Below are positions 13,855 to 21,121 of a stretch of 31,878 nucleotides of DNA, piece by piece. The notes below the pieces were generated by a model. It was not told where the DNA came from. It worked only from the letters and a program-made list of their open reading frames with translations, and ran no database searches. The position numbers and the translations under genes were made by a program. Positions within the stretch are counted from its first letter, which is position 1, and each line of letters opens with the position of its first letter. The DNA is from UBA922 sp964565405 (GTDB lineage Bacteria > Patescibacteriota > Patescibacteriia > Magasanikbacterales > UBA922). The stretch is taken from positions 1-31,878 of the forward strand of contig CAZMEW010000011.1 in the NCBI GenBank assembly GCA_964565405.1, written 5' to 3'.

Positions 13855-13883
13855 TTGACAAAATATAGTATTTGTAGTAGTTT
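13855..13883 (+). promoter_or_regulatory. Possible promoter of the GC-rich 71-aa ORF
   Basis: TTGACA (13855-13860) is perfect. The -10 at 17 nt is only TAGTTT (13878-13883). Confidence 0.4.
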
Positions 13884-13983
13884 TCGTAGATGTCTTGGTA
13901 ATATATTTCATGACTCTTAACTCCGAAGTGTAGCAGTATCGCGCTAATTTAAGCGCTTATTCGCACGCTCCGGACATGGTGCC

Positions 13984-14199
13984 ATGATGTCCAATTCTAG
14001 GCAACTCCGCAAGTCCCGCTTCAGTGTGCACACGGACTCGACCAGTGACCTCAAGGTGTCACCGTCTCCTGATGCTGAGATCCTGCGGGCTCGCTCGACT
14101 CCGCCCATGAAGAGCACTGCGACCACCGCGTCTGGTGTGAAATCGCACACTGGCGTGTGGGGTTGGTTCCGTGCCATCCGTTCCCGTCTCGGGCTCTAG
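13984..14199 (+). CDS. Uncertain GC-rich 71-aa ORF
   Basis: The frame begins MMSNSRQLRKSRFSVHTD, is basic and Ser/Thr-rich, and ends with a short amphipathic WGWFRAIRSRLGL helix. No Shine-Dalgarno or known domain is visible. GC is much higher than in the surroundings. A promoter-like TTGACA lies upstream and a 9-bp GC-rich hairpin downstream, the same arrangement as the two other plus-strand GC-rich genes. The opposite strand also has a 77-codon frame (13944-14177), so coding strand and reality are uncertain. Confidence 0.35.
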   Translation: MMSNSRQLRKSRFSVHTDSTSDLKVSPSPDAEILRARSTPPMKSTATTASGVKSHTGVWGWFRAIRSRLGL

Positions 14200-14215
14200 G
14201 CTCCTCCATAGCAAT

Positions 14216-14246
14216 GCCTCTACGACCCTTTTTGGACCGTGGGGGC
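14216..14246 (+). terminator. GC-rich hairpin after the 71-aa ORF
   Basis: GCCTCTACG (14216-14224) pairs with CGTGGGGGC (14238-14246) over 9 bp including two G-U pairs. The G-U pairs mean it works as RNA from the plus strand only. Confidence 0.5.
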
Positions 14247-14290
14247 TGCGCTACATCTTTAAAATTTTGAAATTTTGTATTTATGAAGAA

Positions 14291-14449
14291 ATGGTATCAA
14301 AGTCATTTGGACCAATTAAAGAATCGGCAAAAGACAGTGGTTGAAAAAAATCAGGCTATTCTTTTGATAATAAAAATGCCGTCCGCCAATCTTTCCCCAA
14401 TCCAGTCGCAGTCAGTAAACTCAAACGCTCCAAAACAGACTCTCTGTAG
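14291..14449 (+). pseudogene. Possible broken small gene with an in-frame TGA
   Basis: From ATG 14291 the frame reads MVSKSFGPIKESAKDSG, then TGA (14342-14344), then continues KKSGYSFDNKNAVRQSFPN and on to KTDSL and TAG. The two halves together look more protein-like than the overlapping frame opening at 14283. No homology is recognised. TGA is a true stop elsewhere, so this is either a nonsense-mutated remnant or chance. Confidence 0.25.
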
Positions 14450-14451
14450 GT

Positions 14452-15828
14452 TTAGCGGATCAGAATAATATTAGATACGCTTATTAGGTATCCGATTAAT
14501 GGAAGAACAATGAGAATATATTGACCTTTCACGCTTCCAATCTTTGAAAACCACCACTGATACGCGCAGAGTGTGATTAAGGGGTATATAAAATAGATAA
14601 AATTCGCTTTTAGCGTGCCTGAGTGAACATAGGGATAGCGGAGATTATTATAAAGTAGCGCCATCAAACCACCAACACTGAGTAGTAATATGAATATATC
14701 CCGGGGAGGGAATATTTTTTTTCTCATTAATGAAATTATAAAGCCTGCATAGCCAATTCCCCATAGTAGTGTAAGCATTCCTCCTACTCTTATCGCCCAC
14801 AGATTCGAGTTCCATAATGCGGGTGTAGTGAAACGTCCATTCGAGGTTTGTATTTTTTCATTGTTCGGCAATGTATTGATTCTATCTACGTTATTGAATA
14901 AATTATAGTAATCGCCGAATGTGTCAGCGATTAGTATCGAAACAAAAGATTCAGGTTGGGAAAACCAATAGGGTTTGTCTACAAATATCTTGTAATTGAG
15001 CGTGAGTATGTATGCCCACCCATTGCTAGTAAAAATTGATTGTTTGGGCGAGGATTCGTAGAAATTTATAGAAAAACCTGAATCAAAATGTTTTTCTTTG
15101 TATCGGAGCCACGGTGTATTAATGGCTAGCACAATTGCGACTGTGATAAGTATGTATTTGAAATACTCTTTTTTCTTTTTCGGAATGTATGTAAGAATCC
15201 AGGTTAGGAGCGCTGCTATACATACAATACTGGCGGTCAGCTTGATCATGCAGGCGAAGCCGAGTAAGACTGCCCACCACACTACATATCGTTTTTGTTT
15301 TTCTTGGTCCAGATGCCACCGGACAAATAAGTATACTAGATATATCATCATGGCTTGTACCAAAAGTTCATTTGTAATATATCCAGATAATTTGACACCA
15401 ATAAATAAAAAAGAAAAAATTGTTGCGAGTATTAATAAAATTTTTTTGTTTCGCGTCAATTCCCAGGCGAGTAGCAGGACACTTGCAATAAAGAATCCAT
15501 GTATTACTAGATTAGATATTTCCAACCAGTTGAGAGTCTCTATTCCCATGAGTGCACCCAATTCTCCCCATAATGCAAGAAGAATATAATATCCAGGTTC
15601 ATGCCATGCCACATACGTTTCTTCGGTGGTTGGAAGCTGGTGTGTTTGCATGAGTTTTTCTACATATATAATATGGGCACCACCGTCGTCGGCCCACCAT
15701 GAGTTGTACGTTCTAATGTTATTAATACGGATAATGAAACCTACTGCTATGATTAGAAAAAGTATGATCAGGAATATATAATTTTTCTTTATATATACAT
15801 TCATACGATTATCCTGATACATTCTCAT
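14452..15828 (-). CDS. GT-C family membrane glycosyltransferase (ArnT/PMT-like)
   Basis: GT-C enzymes transfer sugars from polyprenyl-phosphate donors on the outer face of the membrane. The 458-aa protein has about ten membrane helices. The first outside loop carries WWADDGGAHIIYVEKL, the expected acidic pair after helix 1, and WHEPGYYILLALW is the second conserved loop. The C-terminal region RYPYVHSGTLKANFIYFIYPL resembles the last loops of the PMT_2 group. It lies 4 nt after a STAS-like gene on the same strand. The acceptor is unknown; lipid, protein or cell-surface sugar are all possible. Its end overlaps no gene. A weak hairpin at 14435-14447 may terminate it. Confidence 0.8.
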   Translation of the reverse strand: MRMYQDNRMNVYIKKNYIFLIILFLIIAVGFIIRINNIRTYNSWWADDGGAHIIYVEKLMQTHQLPTTEETYVAWHEPGYYILLALWGELGALMGIETLNWLEISNLVIHGFFIASVLLLAWELTRNKKILLILATIFSFLFIGVKLSGYITNELLVQAMMIYLVYLFVRWHLDQEKQKRYVVWWAVLLGFACMIKLTASIVCIAALLTWILTYIPKKKKEYFKYILITVAIVLAINTPWLRYKEKHFDSGFSINFYESSPKQSIFTSNGWAYILTLNYKIFVDKPYWFSQPESFVSILIADTFGDYYNLFNNVDRINTLPNNEKIQTSNGRFTTPALWNSNLWAIRVGGMLTLLWGIGYAGFIISLMRKKIFPPRDIFILLLSVGGLMALLYNNLRYPYVHSGTLKANFIYFIYPLITLCAYQWWFSKIGSVKGQYILIVLPLIGYLISVSNIILIR

Positions 15829-15832
15829 ATCG

Positions 15833-16216
15833 TTATCCGTCGAGCCAATTTTCTGCGCTTTGTTTGCTAATAAAGAATTTGATATTTTGTCTTTCTGCGA
15901 GAGCTGCGATTATTTTTCCTATCGCAACTCCTTTGTTTGAACCTCCGAATACTGCAGTTTTTTTGATAAATTGTGTGTTGTTTTTGGCGAATGTAACCAT
16001 GAGTTCCATGGCGGCTACGTCATATGAGCCGTCGAATTCTGTAATATCAAGTAAAATGTTGATTTTATCACCTTTCTTTTTTGAATTTTCTTTGATTACC
16101 GTTTCAGCAATTGAAATATTTTGCTTGATTAACCCCAATCGTTCTTTATTGAAAGATCCTGAAATTTTGACAATAATTTTTTGAGATTCAAATGATATGG
16201 TAATTGGATCCGGCAT
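15833..16216 (-). CDS. STAS/SpoIIAA-like domain protein
   Basis: The 127-aa protein alternates beta strands and helices: ITISFESQKIIVKISGSF, then INILLDITEFDGSYDVAAMELMV, then KTAVFGGSNKGVAIGKIIAAL and KFFISKQSAENWLDG at the end. This matches the SpoIIAA/STAS-like fold of short proteins that bind lipids or partner proteins; no catalytic site is seen. A longer frame opens at 16249, but the predicted promoter (16245-16273) would start transcription near 16239, so ATG 16216 is preferred. Translation ends 4 nt before the glycosyltransferase start, indicating an operon. Confidence 0.6.
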   Translation of the reverse strand: MPDPITISFESQKIIVKISGSFNKERLGLIKQNISIAETVIKENSKKKGDKINILLDITEFDGSYDVAAMELMVTFAKNNTQFIKKTAVFGGSNKGVAIGKIIAALAERQNIKFFISKQSAENWLDG

Positions 16217-16244
16217 AGCTATATTATTTATTTGCTGGCATAGT

Positions 16245-16273
16245 ATCATACTTGTTTTTTTTATTCTAGTTAA
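16245..16273 (-). promoter_or_regulatory. Promoter of the STAS-glycosyltransferase operon
   Basis: Minus strand: TTAACT (16273-16268), 17 nt, TATGAT (16250-16245). Confidence 0.5.
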
Positions 16274-16370
16274 GATTCAAGACAAAACATTGCTATTTCA
16301 AAAAAACTTGAAGACCCGTTTCTTGTAGTTTATTGTTTCTAGGCGAAAATACAGAAGCATGTTATAGTGC

Positions 16371-16379
16371 TGCTATAAT
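16371..16379 (+). promoter_or_regulatory. Extended -10 promoter
   Basis: TGCTATAAT is a perfect extended -10. No -35 match is seen at 17 nt, which an extended -10 can tolerate. It would drive the 52-aa gene and thymidine kinase. Confidence 0.6.
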
Positions 16380-16398
16380 TTAATTATGCTATTTTTAT

Positions 16399-16557
16399 AT
16401 GAAACTTTACAATAAGATCGGTCTCGGCTTTCTTATTTTTATGGTACTTTTTATTACGCTCCTGGTTACTCATGCAAAGAAAAGTATTACTTCTTTTGTC
16501 GATGAGGAAAACGCGAAGCACGCCGCTGAGATGACTTCGAGCACTCAGCAAAATTAG
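16399..16557 (+). CDS. Small single-pass membrane protein (52 aa)
   Basis: ATG in a ttTATATG context opens a frame beginning MKLYNKIGLGFLIFMVLFIT and ending TAG at 16555-16557. Residues 7-24 form one membrane helix, and the rest is a charged, helical tail (SFVDEENAKHAAEM). It follows a good promoter and precedes thymidine kinase by 11 nt. The family is not recognised. Confidence 0.55.
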   Translation: MKLYNKIGLGFLIFMVLFITLLVTHAKKSITSFVDEENAKHAAEMTSSTQQN

Positions 16558-16568
16558 TTTATTAAATT

Positions 16569-17108
16569 ATGCACCTCACTCTCATTCTCGGGCCCATGAA
16601 AAGCGGGAAATCGTTTGATCTCATCAGTCATTTTTCTCCGCTTCAGTACGCGACTTCAAAATATGCACTGTACCAGCCACTTAGAAATGTGCGCGATACA
16701 GGTATTGAGTCAAGGAGTGGACTTTTTATCAATGCACAGAAAATTCAATCTCTTGCTGAGATTCCTCATGATGGCGTATCAGTAATTGGAATTGACGAAA
16801 TACACATGTTTGACCCGAGCGATGCATTCTATATCGGGGAATTATTATCACGGGGGGTCGATGTGGTGGTTTCTGGGCTTGATACGGATTATCGAGGCAA
16901 TCTATTTGAAATGGTTAAGAAATTATTTGAGCTTGGACCAAAAGAGGTAAAATATAAACGAGCAGTGTGTAACGACTGTAAGAATTTTTCCGCGGTCTAC
17001 ACTCAGATTTATACTAATGGTAAACCTCTTATGGGAGGGATGCCCCCAGTCATTCCAGATGATGGAACATTCACCTATGAGCCTCTATGTAGAAAATGTT
17101 TTGTATAA
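16569..17108 (+). CDS. tdk: Thymidine kinase
   Basis: The enzyme phosphorylates thymidine to dTMP with ATP, a salvage step in the cytoplasm. The 179-aa length fits type II thymidine kinase. The Walker A motif GPMKSGKS is at residues 8-15. The Walker B/acidic motif GIDEIHMF is in the middle, with Glu as expected general base, followed by the GLDTDYRG motif. Zinc ligands are CNDC and, at the C-terminus, CRKC. Salvage fits an organism with limited nucleotide synthesis (inference). It is probably co-transcribed with the 52-aa gene. Confidence 0.93.
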   Translation: MHLTLILGPMKSGKSFDLISHFSPLQYATSKYALYQPLRNVRDTGIESRSGLFINAQKIQSLAEIPHDGVSVIGIDEIHMFDPSDAFYIGELLSRGVDVVVSGLDTDYRGNLFEMVKKLFELGPKEVKYKRAVCNDCKNFSAVYTQIYTNGKPLMGGMPPVIPDDGTFTYEPLCRKCFV

Positions 17109-17160
17109 GAGTGTTACTTTTTTGTTGTTGACGCGTATCTCTTGGTAGAGCCTTATTTAT

Positions 17161-17781
17161 ATGAAAAAAGAATTTTTTTTGTTTACTATATTTTTTTCGA
17201 TTGCGATTGCAGTTTTTGTATTCTTTTTTCTTTTTCAACATGAACCCAGCGTAGAACCACTTGATATTGTTGTATCTGAACCAACTGATTTTGTCGAAAT
17301 TGGCACCCTCATCTTCCCGCCAGTGGAAGCCGGGCAGAGCACGGGTACATTTGTATATGAGGATGATTCCGGGAAAACAGTTACCAGTACTCTAGTTATC
17401 GATGAGGGGAGTGTATGTCAGTCGATTCCCTGCATGATGATGAGTGTTACCTTTGACATGCCGTTTAATGGTGCACAGGCATTGGTAGAAGGAAATATGG
17501 ATGAGGAGGGTATACGAGTAAAGAAAATACGAACCCTTCATGAAGGGGAGACTGTGCGTGAATATGAGCCAGGTGATGTTTTTATTTCCTGGATGCAAGC
17601 GATCAGATTGTTTGAAAGTTGTGATGTGCGTATGACAACTCAGACGCATGCGCTTGATGTGTACCTGGTGCTTAGCGACGGTAGGGAGGTCAGGGCGGTC
17701 GAGCCTGTTATTGATGAAGTGTTTAGTGTGATTGATCGCACGCGAGATAAGTGTGGGACTTTTCCTGTAGCGACTGAATAG
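17161..17781 (+). CDS. Membrane-anchored hypothetical protein (206 aa)
   Basis: A very hydrophobic helix (about residues 6-26), preceded by MKKE, anchors or exports the protein. The rest is extracytoplasmic and beta-rich with acidic patches. Four cysteines (SVCQSIPC, ESCD, DKCG) could form disulfides. No family is recognised. The ATG has a ttTATATG context. A weak TTGACG lies upstream without a clear -10. It ends in a terminator shared with the convergent sigma factor gene. Confidence 0.7.
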   Translation: MKKEFFLFTIFFSIAIAVFVFFFLFQHEPSVEPLDIVVSEPTDFVEIGTLIFPPVEAGQSTGTFVYEDDSGKTVTSTLVIDEGSVCQSIPCMMMSVTFDMPFNGAQALVEGNMDEEGIRVKKIRTLHEGETVREYEPGDVFISWMQAIRLFESCDVRMTTQTHALDVYLVLSDGREVRAVEPVIDEVFSVIDRTRDKCGTFPVATE

Positions 17782-17812
17782 ATTTATTCAACAAATTGAT
17801 TTTGCTTTATAC

Positions 17813-17843
17813 AAAAAAACACCAGCATATCTGATGTTTTTTT
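17813..17843. terminator. Bidirectional terminator between convergent genes
   Basis: AAAAAAACA-c-CAG (17813-17825) pairs with CTG-a-TGTTTTTTT (17831-17843). A T run appears on both strands, serving the 206-aa gene and the sigma gene. Confidence 0.8.
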
Positions 17844-17846
17844 GAT

Positions 17847-17870
17847 GGCGGAGCGACGGCGAGCTCCACC
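17847..17870 (-). terminator. GC-rich 3' hairpin of the sigma gene
   Basis: On the minus strand GGTGGAGC and GCTCCGCC pair over 8 bp with loop TCGCCGTC. It resembles the GC-rich 3' hairpins of the other GC-rich genes. Confidence 0.5.
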
Positions 17871-17938
17871 TCCATAACGTTTTGCAGGCCGTCTTCAAGG
17901 TTTTTTCACCTCGAATCTGCAACGTATCATCCTATGTC

Positions 17939-18577
17939 TCAGTCGGTATAGCCAGGATATTCATCGAGCTTCTTTGTAAGAAGCGCCCGCAGCTCCCGCC
18001 TTGCGCGAAAGAGACGAGACATGATTGTCCCGATTTTGGTTTGGGTCTTTTTGGCCGCTTCTTCGTAGGAGTATCCCTCCAACTCACACAGTATGATGAG
18101 CTTCCTACGTTCGGGTTGCAGCTTTTCCAACTCGGTCTCGATTTGCTCTCTGCATTCTTTATTTTCCAATGCTGTCTGGGGGTTCGTGTCGATTGAGTAG
18201 ACGTCTTCTCTCAGATCGTCCTGACGATGCAGTGTCTCATCGTATTCATCTCTTTTTGCTTTGACGTATTTACGTCGCGTCAGGTTGAGAGCCATGTTGA
18301 TCGTTATCCGGTAGAGCCAAGCCTTGAAATTGGTTCCTTCTTCGAATTTGTCTTCATGGAGATGTATTCTCATAAACACATCTTGGATTACGTCTTCTGC
18401 ATCACTGGTGTTGCCAAGAATTTTGAGCGCGGCATTCATCGCCATTCGTTTGAAGTGTCGATACAGTTTGTCGAAAGACCCTTTCTGCTTCTGTTTCCAG
18501 TTGGAGATGAGTTCACGCTCGATGTCTCGGTCATGTTTTTTTGGAACTTTTGTTTTGGAATGAGAGGGGTGTTTCAT
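17939..18577 (-). CDS. ECF-type RNA polymerase sigma factor
   Basis: The 212-aa protein has a basic N-terminal extension (about 25 residues). Sigma region 2 follows (FDKLYRHFKRMAMNAALKIL, then DAEDVIQDVFMRIH and FKAWLYRITINMALN). Region 4 contains LQPERRKLIILCELEGYSYEEAA and a helix-turn-helix ending IGTIMSRLFRARREL. This is the two-domain ECF architecture. No anti-sigma gene is adjacent. The start is supported by AGAGGT 8 nt upstream and a promoter at 18629-18657. Codon composition is GC-richer than in its neighbours, like the genes at 3644 and 11799. Confidence 0.9.
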   Translation of the reverse strand: MKHPSHSKTKVPKKHDRDIERELISNWKQKQKGSFDKLYRHFKRMAMNAALKILGNTSDAEDVIQDVFMRIHLHEDKFEEGTNFKAWLYRITINMALNLTRRKYVKAKRDEYDETLHRQDDLREDVYSIDTNPQTALENKECREQIETELEKLQPERRKLIILCELEGYSYEEAAKKTQTKIGTIMSRLFRARRELRALLTKKLDEYPGYTD

Positions 18578-18628
18578 GTGGTGTACCTCTGCGACGGGAG
18601 AAGTGCACTGTTGGAAATACCGCTTTTT

Positions 18629-18657
18629 ACTTAATCAAATAGGCTCTAGACAGTCAA
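18629..18657 (-). promoter_or_regulatory. Promoter of the sigma factor gene
   Basis: Minus strand: TTGACT (18657-18652), 17 nt, TTAAGT (18634-18629). Confidence 0.55.
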
Positions 18658-18666
18658 GTTTTTATT

Positions 18667-18695
18667 TTGACAAGACGTTGCGTTATTGTTATTAT
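18667..18695 (+). promoter_or_regulatory. Promoter of the peptidase C26 gene
   Basis: TTGACA (18667-18672), 17 nt, TATTAT (18690-18695). It is divergent from the sigma promoter with only 9 nt between the two -35 boxes. Confidence 0.7.
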
Positions 18696-18742
18696 TTTTT
18701 GAGTTTGCTGGCTTGTATGAGCCACTTTTTTCTTTTTTAGTT

Positions 18743-19468
18743 ATGAAAAAAATTCTTCTTACTTCCCATCATAACGAAGCCGAAACCGATCGATTTTTTG
18801 AATTTCCCTCAGTTGTGGTGCATGATTACAAAGTGTATCCATTTTATAAAGAAGGTGCATTGCCTGTCATTGTCCCTGCGCTTCCGTTTAATAAGCAAGA
18901 ATTAGAAGAGATGGTCAGGATGGTTGATATGGTGGTATTTACTGGTGGCGATGATGTTAGAACTACGTATTATGGAGAAGAGGTAAAATACGATACCGTG
19001 AAATCCTATGTGTATCGAGACGAAATTGAATTTGGATTACTTGAAGCTGCGGTTGAGCTCAAAAAGCCAGTATTTGGTATTTGTCGCGGGCTTCAGGTTA
19101 TTAATGTTTTTTTTGGTGGCTCCTTGTATCAAAATCTTCATATTGGATATGAGAATATAGGGACACTTCTTCATCGCGAGTCGGAGACTGAGAAAGAGAA
19201 GTTATCCCATGAAATTATTATTGAGCCCAATTCATTTTTATCCCGTGTATATCCTGGTACACAGGCTATTTTAGTAAATTCGATCCATAATCAGTGTGTA
19301 AAGAAATTGGGCGAGAACCTAATGGTTTCTGCAAAAAGTACGGATGGAATTGTTGAGGCGCTTGCACATACAACTTTGCCGATTTATGGAGTACAGTGGC
19401 ATCCTGAATATTCATATCGAAGCGATAAGTATTCTCAGGCACTTATCCGAGCGATGGTTCAATTATAG
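18743..19468 (+). CDS. Gamma-glutamyl-gamma-aminobutyrate hydrolase family (peptidase C26)
   Basis: Class I glutamine-amidotransferase-like hydrolases of this family cleave gamma-glutamyl amide bonds in the cytoplasm. The 241-aa protein has the nucleophile C114 in GICRGLQ, and the His-Glu pair H220 and E222 in WHPEYS completes the triad. FTGGDDV near residue 70 is the family's substrate loop. A longer frame opens at 18686, but the promoter would start transcription near 18702, so ATG 18743 is chosen. The true substrate is not clear; PuuD-like activity is only one option. Confidence 0.88.
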   Translation: MKKILLTSHHNEAETDRFFEFPSVVVHDYKVYPFYKEGALPVIVPALPFNKQELEEMVRMVDMVVFTGGDDVRTTYYGEEVKYDTVKSYVYRDEIEFGLLEAAVELKKPVFGICRGLQVINVFFGGSLYQNLHIGYENIGTLLHRESETEKEKLSHEIIIEPNSFLSRVYPGTQAILVNSIHNQCVKKLGENLMVSAKSTDGIVEALAHTTLPIYGVQWHPEYSYRSDKYSQALIRAMVQL

Positions 19469-19487
19469 TCGCTTGAGATACCCGTAA

Positions 19488-19504
19488 CCCAGTGGTATAC
19501 TGGG
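19488..19504 (+). terminator. Weak hairpin after peptidase gene
   Basis: CCCAGT (19488-19493) pairs with ACTGGG (19499-19504). No T run follows, so termination is doubtful. Confidence 0.3.
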
Positions 19505-19511
19505 ATTTAGC

Positions 19512-19530
19512 TTTGAATTTTAAGTTTTGA
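19512..19530 (-). repeat. 19-nt copy of the repeat seen after tRNA-Leu
   Basis: TTTGAATTTTAAGTTTTGA matches 242-260 at 17 of 19 positions on the plus strand, and 196-214 at 17 of 19 in reverse complement. Confidence 0.45.
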
Positions 19531-19541
19531 TTCTGTACTGT

Positions 19542-20264
19542 ATGCATGCACTTGAAATTTTACATTTTACCAAGAAATATAAAGAAAACACTGCGGTTGA
19601 TGACCTCTCTCTTACTGTCGAACCTGGTGAGTTTTTTGGATTTTTGGGAAGAAATGGGGCAGGTAAAACTACGACTATTAGTGCCATTACAGGTATTGGA
19701 CGGATCACTGCTGGGACTATTCACATCTTTGGCAAAGATGTTGAAAAAGATTATCGCGAAGCGCGTATGCTGGTGGGGCTTTGTCCACAAGAATTCAATA
19801 TGGATATTTTTGCTCCTGCAGAAAAAATACTGTGGTTTGTAGGAGGGTATTATGGAATGAATTCAGTTGATCGGAAAAGTCGAATGAAAGAATTATTTCA
19901 TATTCTCGATCTTGCAAGCCATAAAGATAAGCCATTTTCTCAGCTTTCAGGTGGGTTGAAACGGCGAGTAATGCTTGCACGCGCTATGATACATGATCCA
20001 AAATTACTTATTCTCGATGAACCGACCGCGGGGGTCGATGTTGAACTTCGACTTGAGCTCTGGAAATATCTACGAGAGATCAATGGTCAAGGAAAAACAA
20101 TCATGTTTACGTCGCACTATCTGGAAGAGGTAGAAGAACTTTGTAACCGTATTGCGATTATTGATGGGGGAAAAATTATTGCTGACGCACCTAAGGCTGA
20201 GTTTGTAAAAGACGGCCGTAGTCTTGAAGCGAAATTTCTTTCGCTGACTGCAAAGAAAAAATAA
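19542..20264 (+). CDS. ABC-2 type transporter ATP-binding protein
   Basis: This subunit hydrolyses ATP to power export by the membrane protein encoded next. The 240-aa protein has Walker A GRNGAGKTT (K42), the Q-loop in CPQEFN, signature LSGGLKRR, Walker B LLILDEPTAGVD and the H-loop in TSHYLEE. This is the CcmA/NodI-like drug and polysaccharide exporter group. ATG 19542 (gtATG) is preferred over an in-frame TTG at 19527. Its stop lies 10 nt before the permease ATG, so the two form an operon. The exported substrate is unknown. Confidence 0.93.
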   Translation: MHALEILHFTKKYKENTAVDDLSLTVEPGEFFGFLGRNGAGKTTTISAITGIGRITAGTIHIFGKDVEKDYREARMLVGLCPQEFNMDIFAPAEKILWFVGGYYGMNSVDRKSRMKELFHILDLASHKDKPFSQLSGGLKRRVMLARAMIHDPKLLILDEPTAGVDVELRLELWKYLREINGQGKTIMFTSHYLEEVEELCNRIAIIDGGKIIADAPKAEFVKDGRSLEAKFLSLTAKKK

Positions 20265-20274
20265 TCCTTCCTTT

Positions 20275-21039
20275 ATGATGAATATTATTGGTCTTCGCAC
20301 ATTTATTGAAAGAGAAATACAACGGTCGTTCCGTGTATATATTCAGACTCTTCTTTCTCCGTGGATTAACGCTCTTCTCTATATCCTTATCTTTGGAGTA
20401 GTCGTGGGAAGTAGGATCGATCTAATTGCTGGCGTCACGTATATTGATTTTGTATTGCCAGGAATTCTTATGCTTAATCTGATTGGATCTTCTTTTGCTC
20501 AGACTTCATCGTCACTCTATTTTCAGCGATTTGCAAAACATATCGAAGAAATTTTAGTTGCACCCTTATCGCATTTTGAAATGATTACCGGATATGTGAT
20601 TGGGGGAGTAGCTCGTGGCGTGATTGTTGGTGTGGGTGTGTATGTCATTGCGCTTATTTTTAGTGCGGCAACCATTACGCATCTTGGGTTATTTCTTCTC
20701 TATACTATCGCGGTTGCAATCATTTTTTCCCTTTTAGGTCTTCTAGTTGCGTTGTGGGCACAGAATTTTGAACAGCTTTCAGTGTTAAATGTGTTTATCA
20801 TTACACCCCTTACTTTTCTGGGTGGGGTATTCAATTCGATTACCATGCTACCAGAAAGAGTTCAAATTTTTGTGAAATTTAATCCATTTTTTTATTTTGT
20901 TGATGGTCTGCGGTATGCTATGGTAGGAATACGAGAGGGAAGCGCGATCATTGGCTGGTTTGTAATCATTGGTCTTATACTTGTGTTTGGGGGGCTCGTA
21001 TGGCGATTGTTCTCGATTGGCTGGAGACTTCGGACATAA
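20275..21039 (+). CDS. ABC-2 type transporter permease
   Basis: The 254-aa protein has six membrane helices (about residues 22-44, 52-75, 104-128, 136-160, 166-188 and 220-243). The ABC-2 signature region FIITPLTFLGGVFNSITMLPE comes before FNPFFYFVDGLRYAMVG. The preceding N-terminal helix RTFIEREIQRSFRVYIQT is typical for contact with the ATPase. It forms a full exporter with the ATP-binding protein, presumably as a dimer of each. The following 80 nt are AT-rich without a clear terminator. Confidence 0.9.
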   Translation: MMNIIGLRTFIEREIQRSFRVYIQTLLSPWINALLYILIFGVVVGSRIDLIAGVTYIDFVLPGILMLNLIGSSFAQTSSSLYFQRFAKHIEEILVAPLSHFEMITGYVIGGVARGVIVGVGVYVIALIFSAATITHLGLFLLYTIAVAIIFSLLGLLVALWAQNFEQLSVLNVFIITPLTFLGGVFNSITMLPERVQIFVKFNPFFYFVDGLRYAMVGIREGSAIIGWFVIIGLILVFGGLVWRLFSIGWRLRT

Positions 21040-21121
21040 AAATTATTTTAATTAACCTGATTATTCTAAAAATTTCATGGCTTAATTTTGGTGTATTATT
21101 TAGAGCAATTAGGTCAATTTT

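Noticed and set aside
13944..14177. 77-codon minus-strand frame opposite the 71-aa ORF
   Set aside because: The downstream hairpin with G-U pairs and the TTGACA both favour the plus strand. The case remains weak for either strand.
7012..14300. Search for the right attachment site as a repeat of the tRNA-Asn 3' end
   Set aside because: No second copy of the GGTTCGAATCC-type segment was found; the recombinase may use a very short core.
14291..14449. Alternative genetic code with TGA as sense codon
   Set aside because: Clear genes (aminotransferase, methyltransferase, nucleotidyltransferase) end in TGA, so the code is standard.
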